Assembly (NCBI GenBank): GCA_021800795.1
Contig: JAJYYO010000002.1
Location: forward strand, 1 to 64,000
DNA length: 64,000 nucleotides
Reading direction: 5' to 3'
DNA from: Pseudomonadota bacterium
GTDB taxonomy: Bacteria > Pseudomonadota > Gammaproteobacteria > Burkholderiales > Gallionellaceae
Shown: in pieces, positions 1 to 9,420 of the stretch
Layout: every line of letters starts with the position of its first letter
How positions within the stretch are numbered: position 1 is the stretch's first letter
Notes under the pieces: model-generated
Told to the model about the DNA's origin: nothing
What the model saw: only the letters and a program-made list of their open reading frames with translations
Databases searched by the model: none
Translations under genes and position numbers: made by a program

Positions 1-1670
1 TTTTCCACATAGTCGCGCCGGTACAGGCCGCGCTTGATGCAGGCTTCGGAATTCAGGATTTCGCGCATCTTTTCCAGAAATTCGCCTCTGACATGCTTTA
101 GCGCGGGTACCGGAAAATAGCCCTTGGCGCGGTCGATCACCGCGTCAGGAATCAGGCCGCGCGCCACCGCCTTGAGCGGAAACTTGCCGCCTTCCTTGAG
201 TTTCAGCGACGGCGGCATTTTCGCCGCCAGCTCAACCAGCTCATGGTCGAGAAACGGCACGCGCGCTTCCAGCCCCCAGGCCATGGTCATGTTGTCTACG
301 CGTTTGACCGGATCGTCGACCATCAGACGCGTCACATCCAGCCGCAACACTTCATCCAGAAATTCATCCGCACCCGGCTGTTGCAACTGTTCGGCGACCC
401 ACGCGCCCGTCACGTCCGGCACCGCGTAGGCATCGGTCATCATTTCCAGATATTCCGCATGATCGCGGTCGAAATAATGCCGTGAGAAGCGTTCAAGCGG
501 CGTACCCGTTTCCTGTTCCATGCGCGGATACCAGAAATAGCCGCCGAACACCTCATCCGCACCCTGCCCTGCCAGCACTACCTTCACCTCTTTCGATACC
601 CGCTCGCCCAGCAGATAGAACGCCGTCACGTCGTAGCTTGCCATCGGTTCCGACATCTGATGAATCGCGTCGGGCAGGTGTTTCAGGATTTCGTCGTTGG
701 GCAATGCAAATTTGTGATGTATCGTGCCGAATTCGGCGGCGATCAGATCAGAATACTCGAACTCATCAGCCACCTCGCCCGCCACTTTCTCGAAACCGAT
801 GGAAAAGGTATTCAATTTCTCCACATGATCGGCAAGCAGGCCGACCAGCAAGCTGGAATCCAGCCCGCCCGACAGCAGAATGCCGACCGGCACATCGGAG
901 GCCAGCCTGTGCCGCTCCACCGCTCGGCGCAATACGATGCGTGTCGCGCTGAGCCATTCCTGTTCCGTGAGTGTTTGCGGTGGTCGGGTCGCGTCCAGCG
1001 TCCAGTAGCAGCGCTGCACCACTTCCCCGCTGGAGGTTAATCGCAGCGTGTGCGCAGGAGGCAGTTTTTTTATACCCTGAAGGATAGTGCGCGGCGCGGG
1101 CACCACACCGTGCAGGGTAAAATGCTGATGTAACGCGACGGGATCGAGGCTGATATCCACCCCGCCGCCCGCCAGCAAGGCTTGCGGCGTGGAGGCAAAG
1201 CGCAGACGAGACTCGTCCAGCGTGTGATACAGCGGCTTGATGCCGAGCCGGTCGCGTGCAAGAAACAGGCTCTTGTCGCGCATATCCCAGATGGCAAAGG
1301 CAAACATGCCGAAAAAACGCTGCACGCAATTTTCGCCCCAGGCGTGATATGCCTTGAGGATAACCTCGGTATCGCCTGTCGAAAAGAAGTCGTAGCCCAT
1401 TTCGACCAGCTCCGCGCGCAGCTCCCGGTAGTTATAGATTGTGCCGTTGAACACCAGCGCCAGTTGCAAATTTTCGTCCAGCATGGGCTGATCGGCATGA
1501 GAGCTAAGATCGATGACTGCCAGGCGGCGGTGACCGAAGGCCAGCGCGCCGTTGCTGTAATAACCCTCGTGGTCCGGTCCGCGCAGCGCCAGTCGCGCCG
1601 TCATGCGCGAGAGCGCCTCCATGTCGGGCGACGCCCGATCGATGCGCAATTCTCCACAAATGCCGCACAT
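1..1670 (-). CDS. Asparagine-synthase-family amidotransferase, probable N-acetylglutaminylglutamine amide synthesis (3' end cut by window)
   Basis: The protein begins MCGICGELRIDRASPD, so Cys2 is the N-terminal nucleophile of a class II glutamine amidotransferase domain, followed by RGPDHEGYYSNG and FNGTIYNYRELRAELVEMG. The second half is an asparagine-synthase ATP-pyrophosphatase domain with the PP-loop LLSGGLDSSLLVGLL and a downstream GQGADEVFGGY motif. Phrases such as HGVVPAPRTILQGIKKLPP and DDPVKRVDNMTMAWGLEARV match my memory of the trio-amidotransferase subgroup (TIGR03104), which amidates N-acetylglutaminylglutamine to make the osmoprotectant NAGGN. The partner ligase would lie outside the window. 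General asparagine synthase AsnB is the alternative. About 556 codons are visible; the C-terminus continues beyond position 1. Confidence 0.75.
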   Translation of the reverse strand, partial: MCGICGELRIDRASPDMEALSRMTARLALRGPDHEGYYSNGALAFGHRRLAVIDLSSHADQPMLDENLQLALVFNGTIYNYRELRAELVEMGYDFFSTGDTEVILKAYHAWGENCVQRFFGMFAFAIWDMRDKSLFLARDRLGIKPLYHTLDESRLRFASTPQALLAGGGVDISLDPVALHQHFTLHGVVPAPRTILQGIKKLPPAHTLRLTSSGEVVQRCYWTLDATRPPQTLTEQEWLSATRIVLRRAVERHRLASDVPVGILLSGGLDSSLLVGLLADHVEKLNTFSIGFEKVAGEVADEFEYSDLIAAEFGTIHHKFALPNDEILKHLPDAIHQMSEPMASYDVTAFYLLGERVSKEVKVVLAGQGADEVFGGYFWYPRMEQETGTPLERFSRHYFDRDHAEYLEMMTDAYAVPDVTGAWVAEQLQQPGADEFLDEVLRLDVTRLMVDDPVKRVDNMTMAWGLEARVPFLDHELVELAAKMPPSLKLKEGGKFPLKAVARGLIPDAVIDRAKGYFPVPALKHVRGEFLEKMREILNSEACIKRGLYRRDYVE

Positions 1671-1724
1671 GCAAAACTCCAGTAGGTTCGGTTATACGAT
1701 TATCTCTTATGCAGCGTCAGGCAG

Positions 1725-3125
1725 CTAAACATTCCTGCTTGTCGCATGAAAAGTTATTTTCACCAGGGTACCTGTGCCTTCTGCGCCGGATGACAGGCTG
1801 ACTTCGGCATGGTGGCGATCCGCGACTTCGCGGACGATGGACAAGCCCAGCCCGCATCCCTTCTGGTTGGTACCCAGTACGCGATAGAAGCGCTCAAACA
1901 CCCGCTCGCGTTCACTGCTGGCAATCCCCGGGCCGTTATCTTCGACTTCCAGATTGATTTTTTCCTTATTGCGGCCGATTCGCACGGTCACCTGACCGCC
2001 TGACTGGGTATAGCGCAAAGCGTTGTCGATCAAATTGTTCAGCAGTTCTCCCAGCAACAGTGCGTTGCCCGTGACAGGGAAGCCGCCTTCGGCACTTTCG
2101 AATCCAAGATCGATTTTTTTTTGCAAGGCATCTTGCACCCAATATGCTGTGACGTCTCTCGCCAGAGCGGCCAGATCCAGTTCGGCCATCGTGTCCTGTG
2201 CGCCTGGCTCGGCTCGCGCCAACAAGAGCAACTGGTTTGCAAGGTGCGCGGCATGATCCGCAGCACGGCTTATCTGTTGCAGTGAGTAACGAATTTCGAC
2301 CGGGTTATCCAGGAGTTGTGCCAATTCTGCTTGCGCCTTGAGCCCGGCAAGAGGGGTGCGCAACTGATGTGCTGCATCGGCAATAAAACGGCGTTTCAAT
2401 ATCAGAGACTCGTCCAGTCGCGCCATCAATCCATTAAAACTATGAATCAGCGGTCTGACCTCGGCAACGACATGATGCTCAGGCAACGGACTCAAATCCA
2501 GCGAGGAACGACGTGTCACCTCGTTTCTCAGCTGCAACAACGGACGCAAGCCGCGCCCGACACCCCACCACACCATGATGCCGGTAAATACCGTTAAAAA
2601 TATCTGGGTTGGCAGTACGCGCCACATCCATTCCTGGGCACGCTCGTCGTGCAGCACCAGTGTTTTTCCCACCATGACCACGACACGACCGCTGATGACA
2701 TCCTTTTCCGGAACGATGACTGCCATCATGCGCACCGGATGGTTTTCGTAATTGGCCATATAGAAGATTGGTTTTTCACTCAGGCTGCCCGGTGGAGCGG
2801 GTAAATTCGGAGAACCAAATTTGAAATCCTGCTGCCATCCGCTAAGGGCGTAGTACACCTTGTCTTTTTTATCTTCCGACAACATGTTCAGCGCGCCGCT
2901 GTGAAGAGTAAATTCCACATGACCCTGATTGGTGTGCAACTGATCGACCAATAGCTTGCTTGCATCGGACAGAAAACGGTCATGCCGCCGGTCTGCGCTG
3001 TCATGACCGGCCTTGTAGATTAGCGCGATATTGAGGAGCAACAAAACCACCATCGGGATCAGCACCCACTGCAACAACTTCTGGCGCAAGGTGCCGGAAT
3101 CAAAAATGGATTTACAGAGACTCAT
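1725..3125 (-). CDS. Two-component sensor histidine kinase (TctE/QseC-like)
   Basis: A 466-residue inner-membrane kinase. A first membrane segment lies at about residues 17-37 (LLQWVLIPMVVLLLLNIALI), then a periplasmic region of about 120 residues resembling the 2CSK_N sensor fold, and a second membrane segment at about residues 168-190. The cytoplasmic part has the H-box FIADAAHQLRTPLAG with the phosphoacceptor His, the N-box NNLIDNALRYT, and the G-boxes DNGPGIA and GLGLSIV. The chosen ATG at 3125 overlaps the end of the response-regulator gene by 14 bp, as expected for a coupled pair; a longer reading frame runs to 3224 but would lie inside the regulator. The ligand cannot be read from sequence. 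TctE-type kinases often sense tricarboxylates and QseC-type kinases sense other signals. Confidence 0.9.
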   Translation of the reverse strand: MSLCKSIFDSGTLRQKLLQWVLIPMVVLLLLNIALIYKAGHDSADRRHDRFLSDASKLLVDQLHTNQGHVEFTLHSGALNMLSEDKKDKVYYALSGWQQDFKFGSPNLPAPPGSLSEKPIFYMANYENHPVRMMAVIVPEKDVISGRVVVMVGKTLVLHDERAQEWMWRVLPTQIFLTVFTGIMVWWGVGRGLRPLLQLRNEVTRRSSLDLSPLPEHHVVAEVRPLIHSFNGLMARLDESLILKRRFIADAAHQLRTPLAGLKAQAELAQLLDNPVEIRYSLQQISRAADHAAHLANQLLLLARAEPGAQDTMAELDLAALARDVTAYWVQDALQKKIDLGFESAEGGFPVTGNALLLGELLNNLIDNALRYTQSGGQVTVRIGRNKEKINLEVEDNGPGIASSERERVFERFYRVLGTNQKGCGLGLSIVREVADRHHAEVSLSSGAEGTGTLVKITFHATSRNV

Positions 3126-3786
3126 TGATTTCCAGCAAATAGCCCAATCCACGCAAGGTACGGATATGTGCATTACCCGTCTCAATCTTTTTGCGCAAAC
3201 GATGCACGTACACTTCGATGGCATTGAGACTCATTCCCTCGCCCAGATCCGACATCTGCTCGATCAGCAACTCCTTGCTCACCACACGGCCTGCACGCAA
3301 CATCAGTATTTCCAGCACACTCAATTCGCGTGCCGATAATTCCAGCGCTTCACCATGCAGCGTGGCACGGCAACCGACTGTGTCCAGGCATAACTCCCCG
3401 GCCTGCAAGACAGCACTGCTGGCTGATTGGCCGCGTCGCAATAATGCCCTTATTCTTGCCTCCAGTTCGAGCAACTCAAAGGGTTTTGCAAGATAGTCAT
3501 CCGCCCCGTAATCCAGCCCCTGAACGCGGTCTTCCACCTTGTCGCGCGCCGTCAGTATCAGTACCGGCACTTTCACGTTGCGGTGACGCAATCGACGCAA
3601 TATTTCAGTGCCGTCCATATCCGGCAATCCCATGTCCAGAATCACCAACTCGTATTCATGCGCTGTAAGCAAATCGTCTGCGCGAACGCCGTTGGTTTCG
3701 TGGGTCACGACATGATGCGAGCGGGCAAGAATACGTATCAGGCCGTCAGCCAGTATCGGGTCATCTTCAACGAGCAGTATGCGCAT
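3112..3786 (-). CDS. OmpR-family response regulator
   Basis: A 224-residue regulator. The receiver domain (residues 1-115) starts MRILLVEDDPILADGL and has the acidic pair, the phosphoacceptor Asp in VILDMGLPDMDG, the Thr of LILTARD, and the Lys of YLAKPFE. The C-terminal winged helix (about 125-220) has ELSARELSVLEILM and VSKELLIEQM, then the recognition helix region NAIEVYVHRLRKKI and the wing IRTLRGLGYLL. It is the first gene of the pair and overlaps the kinase gene by 14 bp, so the two are presumably co-translated. Similarity is to TctD/QseB-type regulators. Targets are unknown; no direct-repeat operator was identified in the 200 bp upstream. Confidence 0.93.
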   Translation of the reverse strand: MRILLVEDDPILADGLIRILARSHHVVTHETNGVRADDLLTAHEYELVILDMGLPDMDGTEILRRLRHRNVKVPVLILTARDKVEDRVQGLDYGADDYLAKPFELLELEARIRALLRRGQSASSAVLQAGELCLDTVGCRATLHGEALELSARELSVLEILMLRAGRVVSKELLIEQMSDLGEGMSLNAIEVYVHRLRKKIETGNAHIRTLRGLGYLLEINESL

Positions 3787-4003
3787 ATTCTCTTTCAGTA
3801 ATACGTTGGCGAATAGCCGTGATCATTGTCAGGGATGTTTTTTCCCTCAACCCGGCCGTTGCAGTGAATAAAAACATCTGCGCTTCGACAGCACGAACGG
3901 TATTGGGTTCACTGGAAGGCAGAGAAACAGCAGGTTGCACAGAAGATATCCGATGTCCTCAGAAAATCGGATTGCAACGGAGTCCAGCCTGCTGCCGGTT
4001 GGC
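3787..4003. other. Intergenic stretch without a recognised gene
   Basis: About 217 bp separate the response-regulator start from the end of rlpA. Both flanking genes are on the minus strand, so this should contain the regulator promoter and the 3' end of the rlpA transcript. I see no convincing coding region, no strong U-tract terminator and no repeat of the families found elsewhere in the window. Confidence 0.5.
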
Positions 4004-4963
4004 TTAGTGCAGATTCACCACAGGCATGAAGCCAAGTTTTTCCCTCAGTCCGTCCCTGCTGCTGCGCGCATCCGCAAGGCTTGCATAGGGACCGATATGC
4101 ACGCGAGTCGTGTTGTTTTGCATGAACAGCACGAGGCCCTTGCCGGCATCGCCCAGCTTGACGCGCATTTTTTCCAGAAATTTCTCGGCCGCAACCGTTG
4201 TATTAAATGCGCCCAGTTGCAGAAAGATATTGCTGCCTTGCGCCGCAATCGGCGTGCTGACAACCGGCTGTTCGGCAGCGATCGGCGCGCTCACAACGGC
4301 GACCGGCGCCAACGGTGCACTTTGCACGGCTTTGGCCATAGGGTGAACGTCCTGATGAGCGCCCGCAGACACGCTTTCGACTTCCACCTCGGAACTGCCG
4401 CTGCCGACGATGCCGAGCTTGTGCGCTGCGGTGTAGGAAAGATCGATGACGCGGCTATGCAGGAACGGACCCCTGTCATTGATGCGCACCACTACCGATT
4501 TTCCTGTGGCAACATTGGTCACGCGCGCATAGCTGGGTATCGGCAATGTCGGATGAGCTGCCGTCATCGCATACATATTGTATTTTTCGCCGCTGGATGT
4601 GCGCTGACCGTTGAATTTCTTGCCATACCATGAGGCGATGCCGCGTTGCTTGAAATTGCCCGGCGCGGTCATCGGTGTATAAGTCTTGTCCAGTGCGGCG
4701 TAGGGCCGGTTGGCGTAGCGATGCAAGGGTTCGGCGACCGGCACCGCGTCGGGTGTCGCGTCGAGGTTGGCAGGCGGATTATCGTCCGGGCCATCGCCGG
4801 CAAGATAGCCGCCGGGTGCCGGCGCCTGTACAGGCTGGACAGCAGTTGAATGATCCATAATCGGCGCCGGATTGGCACGTATGTCCGTCTGGCGTTGCGG
4901 CGCCGTGCCGCAGGCGCTGAGCGCCAGCGCCGCCAATGCCACAACAATAATTTTTTTATTCAT
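4004..4963 (-). CDS. rlpA: Septal ring lytic transglycosylase / lipoprotein RlpA
   Basis: A 319-residue lipoprotein. The signal peptide MNKKIIVVALAALALSACG ends in a lipobox (LSAC), so Cys18 should be lipidated. A proline-rich linker follows, then the double-psi beta-barrel domain at about 108-200 (GIASWYGKKFNGQRTSSGEKYN, then RINDRGPFLHSRVIDLSYTAA) with the catalytic-type Asp and His region of RlpA. The C-terminal SPOR domain at about 245-319 (FLQLGAFNTTVAAEKFL, VHIGPYASLADA) binds denuded glycan strands at the division septum. It sits 24 bp downstream of rodA in the elongasome operon, a common betaproteobacterial arrangement, so it is probably co-transcribed with the shape genes. Confidence 0.92.
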   Translation of the reverse strand: MNKKIIVVALAALALSACGTAPQRQTDIRANPAPIMDHSTAVQPVQAPAPGGYLAGDGPDDNPPANLDATPDAVPVAEPLHRYANRPYAALDKTYTPMTAPGNFKQRGIASWYGKKFNGQRTSSGEKYNMYAMTAAHPTLPIPSYARVTNVATGKSVVVRINDRGPFLHSRVIDLSYTAAHKLGIVGSGSSEVEVESVSAGAHQDVHPMAKAVQSAPLAPVAVVSAPIAAEQPVVSTPIAAQGSNIFLQLGAFNTTVAAEKFLEKMRVKLGDAGKGLVLFMQNNTTRVHIGPYASLADARSSRDGLREKLGFMPVVNLH

Positions 4964-4987
4964 GCTTACTCCTTGTCTGTCAATTGC

Positions 4988-6085
4988 TTAGCTCTTTACC
5001 AGCTTCTTGTGTGTCTGTATGCTCATCAGCATACCAAAACCCAGCAACAGGGTCAGCATGGACGTTCCTCCGTAGCTCACCAGCGGCAGGGGGACGCCCA
5101 CAATCGGCAGGATGCCGCTGACCATACCCATGTTGACGAATGCATAAGTAGCGAACGTCAGGGTGATCGAGCCTGCCATCAGGCGGGTGAAATAAGTAGA
5201 GGCGTTGGCCGTGATGACAAACCCTCTGCCGATTACAAAGAAATACATCGCCAATAATATCAAATTTCCGACCATGCCGAACTCTTCCGAATACACGGCG
5301 AAAATAAAATCGGTAGTACGCTCCGGCAGGAAATCCAGATGGGTCTGTGTGCCATTCAGATAGCCCTTGCCGAAAATGCCGCCTGAACCTACCGCGATCA
5401 TACCCTGTATCGTGTGATAACCCTTGCCCAGCGCATCCTGCGAGGGATCGAACAACATCTCGATGCGATGGCGCTGATAATCGTGCATCATTCTCCACAT
5501 CACCGGCGCGCTGGCGATTGCTGCAACGAACAAGCCGCCCATCACGCGCCAGGAGAGACCTGCCAGAAACAGCACATAAAATCCGCTGGCGGAAATCAAC
5601 AGCGCCGTGCCAAGGTCGGGCTGCCTTGCGATCAGCGCAACCGGCATCAGCAACAGCAGGGCTGCCACGACGTAATTCCTGAGTGTCAGACTGGCTTCAT
5701 GCTTCTCGAAATACCAGGCCATCATCAGGGGAACACCTATTTTCATCAGTTCGGACGGCTGTATGGTAGCCACGCCGATGTTCAGCCAGCGCCGCGCGCC
5801 GTGGCTGATTTCACCGAACAGCGCCACCGCTATGAGCAACAGCATGCCTGCCACATAGATCGGCACGGCGGTGCGCATCAGATAATGCAACGGCAGATTG
5901 GCAACGATCCACAGGCAACAAAAGGCCACCAGTATATTCATGCCCTGCGACATGACGCGCTCAAGATTATGGTCGCTCGCGCTGTAGAGCGTCAGCAGGC
6001 TGGCCAGCATCAGCAGGCTCATTCCTGCCAGCAGCGGCAGATCGAGGTGTGCCACAATGCGTTGCCAAAGTTGTCGTCTGGTCAT
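4988..6085 (-). CDS. rodA: Peptidoglycan glycosyltransferase RodA
   Basis: A 365-residue SEDS-family polymerase with about ten membrane segments. It extends lipid II into glycan strands in the elongasome together with the transpeptidase encoded just upstream. Family signatures include RRWLNIGVATIQPSELMK, the QPDLGTALL stretch, the FLPERTTDFIFAVYSEEFG loop containing the expected Glu and Asp residues, and the C-terminal GVPLPLVSYGGTSML. The ATG at 6085 (MTRRQLWQRIV) lies 1 bp after the mrdA stop codon and gives the normal family length; a longer frame to 6160 would overlap mrdA. The tight spacing indicates translational coupling. Confidence 0.95.
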   Translation of the reverse strand: MTRRQLWQRIVAHLDLPLLAGMSLLMLASLLTLYSASDHNLERVMSQGMNILVAFCCLWIVANLPLHYLMRTAVPIYVAGMLLLIAVALFGEISHGARRWLNIGVATIQPSELMKIGVPLMMAWYFEKHEASLTLRNYVVAALLLLMPVALIARQPDLGTALLISASGFYVLFLAGLSWRVMGGLFVAAIASAPVMWRMMHDYQRHRIEMLFDPSQDALGKGYHTIQGMIAVGSGGIFGKGYLNGTQTHLDFLPERTTDFIFAVYSEEFGMVGNLILLAMYFFVIGRGFVITANASTYFTRLMAGSITLTFATYAFVNMGMVSGILPIVGVPLPLVSYGGTSMLTLLLGFGMLMSIQTHKKLVKS

Positions 6086-6086
6086 G

Positions 6087-8000
6087 TTAATCCACCTCCA
6101 CTTCAGGGACGCCCGACGCTGCCGGGGTAGTCGTTTTCGGCGCAACCGGTATCTTGCCAAGCAGGTAGTAGTCCATTACCTTGCGGGCGATAGGCGCTGC
6201 CGTGCCGCCACCGTGCCCGCCGTTTTCCACCAGCACAACCACCGCAATTTTTGGTTTGTCGACAGGCGCAAAGGCGATGAACCAGGCATGGTCGCGATGC
6301 CGTTCGTCCATCTTGCTGGCATCGTATTTTTCTCCCTGTTTCATGGCGACCACTTGCGCCGTGCCGGTCTTGCCTGCGATGGTGTAAGGCGCGCCCGCAG
6401 AAGCCTGCGCCGCCGTGCCGCCGGGTTGGGTCACCGCCTGCATGGCGCGTTTGATCAGATCAAAATTTGCCGGATCAAGTTTGATATCAAACGCAGCTTT
6501 GTTTTCCAGTTTGTGTATTTCATTGGTGCTTGAATTCTTCACTTCCCTGACCAGATGCGGCCTGTAGCCTATGCCGCCATTCGCCAGAGTGGCTGTCGCC
6601 GAGGCCAGTTGCAAGGGCGTCACCAGGCTGTAGCCCTGGCCGATACCCACCGACACGGTATCACCCGCATACCATTTTTGTTTGAAGCGCTTCTGTTTCC
6701 ATTCCTGGGAAGGCAGCAGCCCCGATGTCTCCCCCTCAAGATCGATGCCGGTCTTCTTGCCGAAACCGAAGCCCGACAGAAAGCTGAAAATACGGTCTAT
6801 TCCCAACTCAACGGCAAGGCCGTAATAGTAGGTATCGCAGGAAACCACGATGGATTTGAACATATCCACCGAGCCGTGCCCGCCCTTTTTCCAGTCGCGA
6901 TAGTGATGACTGCTGCCCGGCAGGGTGTAAAAACCCGGGTCGCTGATGGTTTGCGTCGGCGAGCGCATGTTGTAAAACAGCCCCGCCAGCGCCATGAAGG
7001 GTTTTATCGTGGAACCCGACGGATATTGCCCGCGCAGCACCCGGTTATTGAGCGGGTGATCCGGCGAGTCGTTCAACTCCTTCCAGCTGTCCGCATCGAT
7101 CCCGTCAACAAACAGACTGGGGTCATAGCCCGGCCGGCTGACAAAGGCCAGCACTTCTCCATTGGCAGGATCGATTGCCACCAGCGCGCCGCGATAATCT
7201 CCGAATGCCTGCTCGGCGATGTCCTGTAATTTGGCATCGATGCTCAGAATCAGCGTATTTCCGGATACCGGCGGTGTGCGCGACAGGATGCGCACTGCGC
7301 GCCCGGCCGAATCCACCTCGACCTGCTCGATGCCTGTCGTGCCGTGCAGTTCATTCTCGTAATATTGCTCCAGCCCCGTCTTGCCAATGTAATCGGTGCC
7401 GCGATAATTGGCATCCGCATTGTTTTCTTCAAGTCTGTCTTCATCCGTCTGATTGATGCGGCCGATGTAGCCCAACAAGTGCGCCGTCTTATCGGAATAA
7501 GGATAATCGCGGAACAGGCGCGCCTTGATTTCGACACCCGGAAAGCGGTATTGCTGTGCGGCAAAGCGTGCCACTTCTTCGTCGCTCAATCGGCTGCGTA
7601 TCATCAGCGTCTCGAAATTGTGACTCTCCGCCTGCAGCTTCTTGAAGCGCTTGCGATCTCTGGGTTCTATATCGACCAGCTTAGCCAAATCGTCTATGGT
7701 GGCTGCCAGATTCGCCACCTTGCTCGGTGTGATTTCCAGCGTGTAGCCGGAAAAATTGTGCGCCATCACCACGCCGTTTCTGTCCAGTATCAGGCCGCGA
7801 TTGGGCACGATGGGCATCACCGAGATGCGATTTTTTTCCGCCAGCGTCTGGTAATAACCATGGCGCATCGCCTGTAAGTAGACAAAACGGCCCAGCAGTA
7901 TCCCCAGCAGCAGCAAGGCAAAACCGATGCTGATAAACAGCCGCAAGCGAAAATTGAAAATCTCCTGCTGATGGTTTTTTAGCTCAACCCGCTTATTCAT
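6087..8000 (-). CDS. mrdA: Penicillin-binding protein 2 (peptidoglycan D,D-transpeptidase)
   Basis: A 637-residue class B PBP of normal length. One N-terminal membrane anchor lies at about residues 20-42 (FISIGFALLLLGILLGRFVYL), followed by the PBP dimerisation domain (about 60-230). The transpeptidase domain has the active-site motif YPSGSTIKPF with the acylated Ser in SxxK, the second motif SCDTYYY, and the KTG triad in IAGKTGTAQVV. It crosslinks new glycan strands during cell elongation with RodA, MreC and MreD. Its start codon overlaps the mreD stop by 4 bp (ATGA). The C-terminal tail after the catalytic domain is short and proline/threonine-rich. Confidence 0.95.
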   Translation of the reverse strand: MNKRVELKNHQQEIFNFRLRLFISIGFALLLLGILLGRFVYLQAMRHGYYQTLAEKNRISVMPIVPNRGLILDRNGVVMAHNFSGYTLEITPSKVANLAATIDDLAKLVDIEPRDRKRFKKLQAESHNFETLMIRSRLSDEEVARFAAQQYRFPGVEIKARLFRDYPYSDKTAHLLGYIGRINQTDEDRLEENNADANYRGTDYIGKTGLEQYYENELHGTTGIEQVEVDSAGRAVRILSRTPPVSGNTLILSIDAKLQDIAEQAFGDYRGALVAIDPANGEVLAFVSRPGYDPSLFVDGIDADSWKELNDSPDHPLNNRVLRGQYPSGSTIKPFMALAGLFYNMRSPTQTISDPGFYTLPGSSHHYRDWKKGGHGSVDMFKSIVVSCDTYYYGLAVELGIDRIFSFLSGFGFGKKTGIDLEGETSGLLPSQEWKQKRFKQKWYAGDTVSVGIGQGYSLVTPLQLASATATLANGGIGYRPHLVREVKNSSTNEIHKLENKAAFDIKLDPANFDLIKRAMQAVTQPGGTAAQASAGAPYTIAGKTGTAQVVAMKQGEKYDASKMDERHRDHAWFIAFAPVDKPKIAVVVLVENGGHGGGTAAPIARKVMDYYLLGKIPVAPKTTTPAASGVPEVEVD

Positions 8001-8509
8001 TCACGATCCACGCGCATCTGACGCATTGACTGGAACAGGGAACTGGTCGGAATCCACAGCAGTGTAGAAGTCAGGCAACCCAGAAAATAGCTCCAAGCCA
8101 TCTGACCGTTCACCTGCCAGTGCACCATGCCATATATCGTATAGGTCAGCAGCAGGATGAGAAAAACCTGGGTGGTTTGCTCGCGCAAATCAAACATCCG
8201 TATGCGTCGGCTCATCACCACGCCGCCAAATGCCAGCACGGTATAGGACAGCGCATGTTGCCCGAACAAACTGGCATCATTCACATCCGACAGGATGCCT
8301 ATCGCCCAGGACAGGCCGATACCGACGCGCAACGGCTTGTGCGTACACCAGTAAAGCATGACTACCGCCACAAAATCGGGGCGCAATGTCAGCCAGATGC
8401 CGCCCCAGGGCAAGCCGTTGAGAAACAGCGCGCCGATTATGCTTGCCACGATGAAGGTGTTGCTGAGAGGGCGCAGGATTTCCGATTCCGGCCGATCAAT
8501 ATTGGCCAT
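7997..8509 (-). CDS. mreD: Rod shape-determining protein MreD
   Basis: A 170-residue inner-membrane protein with five or six predicted helices (for example FIVASIIGALFLNGLPWGGIW and LSWAIGILSDVNDASLFGQHAL). The family shows little sequence conservation, but the DFVAVVMLYWCTHKPLRVG stretch, size and position between mreC and mrdA make the call secure. The ATG at 8509 (MANIDRPESE) overlaps the mreC stop by one base (TAATG); the longer frame to 8641 lies inside mreC and is not used. MreD scaffolds MreC and the PBP2/RodA pair. Confidence 0.92.
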   Translation of the reverse strand: MANIDRPESEILRPLSNTFIVASIIGALFLNGLPWGGIWLTLRPDFVAVVMLYWCTHKPLRVGIGLSWAIGILSDVNDASLFGQHALSYTVLAFGGVVMSRRIRMFDLREQTTQVFLILLLTYTIYGMVHWQVNGQMAWSYFLGCLTSTLLWIPTSSLFQSMRQMRVDRE

Positions 8510-9414
8510 TAATGCCCCCCTGTCTTTCTGGTCTTCGCCCTGGCAGCCGCGGGCTCTTCTTCCGGACGTTCGGGCAGCTTGGGCTGTGCAGACAGGATCA
8601 TCAAAAAGCGATGCTTGTCCACCCCCCCGATGGGCGAGCACACAATGCGGGCAAATGGATAAGCCGCGTCGCGCTCTATTTTTTCCACCCTGGCAACGGG
8701 CATGCCCGGCGGATAGAGACCGTCAATACCGGAAGTGACCAGCACATCGCCCTTCAGAATATCGGCGCTGACCGGCATGTAGCGCAGCGATAACTGGCTG
8801 GTGTCCCCGGCGCCGAACGCAACACTGCGCAATCCGCTGCGCTGTACCTGTACCGGCACGGCATGATCTTTCTCGGTAATCAGTGTGACCTCGGATAGCC
8901 ATGGATAAACACGGGTGATCTGCCCCACGATACCCTTGTCGTCCATCACTACCTGTCCTGCCTGAATATGGTTCGTGCTGCCTTTGTCGATGAGCACTTT
9001 ACGCCTGAAAATATCCCGCTCGGCATAGGTGATTTCGGCGAATTGCACGGTAAACTGGCTGCGCCGCTGCAATGCCGTCAAATTGCGCAATTGCTGATTT
9101 TCCAGCAGCAGGGATTGCCATTGCACCAGTTGCGCGGTGTCCGTCTCATGTTGACGATGCAATGCCCGATTCTCTTCCAGCAAAGTGCGCTGCCTGACAA
9201 AAAAATCCGAGGCATCCTGCCACAGGACGCCCGGCAGCGTTGCCAGACGCTGCATAGGGGACACCAGCACAGAAAGTACACTGCGGGTGGACTCAAGATA
9301 GCGGTAACGCGCATCCACAAACATCAACAGCAACGACAGCACCGCAAAAAACACGAGGCGCGCAGCGGGGCTTGGGCCCCGGTCAAAAACCTGAAAAGTT
9401 TGCGTACTGTCCAT
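8509..9414 (-). CDS. mreC: Cell shape-determining protein MreC
   Basis: A 301-residue bitopic protein. A membrane segment lies at about residues 17-34 (RLVFFAVLSLLLMFVDARY), followed by a periplasmic coiled coil at about 65-110 (LLEENRALHRQHETDTAQL) and the beta-barrel region with IDKGSTNHIQAGQVVMDDKGIVGQI and LVTSGIDGLYPPGMPVARV, which are typical of the family. The tail is charged and proline-rich. The start at 9414 (MDSTQTFQVF) gives a normal N-terminus; the longer frame to 9528 reads into a heptamer repeat and is rejected. MreC links MreB filaments to PBP2. Confidence 0.93.
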   Translation of the reverse strand: MDSTQTFQVFDRGPSPAARLVFFAVLSLLLMFVDARYRYLESTRSVLSVLVSPMQRLATLPGVLWQDASDFFVRQRTLLEENRALHRQHETDTAQLVQWQSLLLENQQLRNLTALQRRSQFTVQFAEITYAERDIFRRKVLIDKGSTNHIQAGQVVMDDKGIVGQITRVYPWLSEVTLITEKDHAVPVQVQRSGLRSVAFGAGDTSQLSLRYMPVSADILKGDVLVTSGIDGLYPPGMPVARVEKIERDAAYPFARIVCSPIGGVDKHRFLMILSAQPKLPERPEEEPAAARAKTRKTGGH

Positions 9415-9420
9415 CTGGGC

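Noticed and set aside
3112-3224. Longer N-terminus for the histidine kinase (start 3224)
   Set aside because: Would overlap the response regulator by 113 bp; ATG 3125 gives the normal membrane-anchored start.
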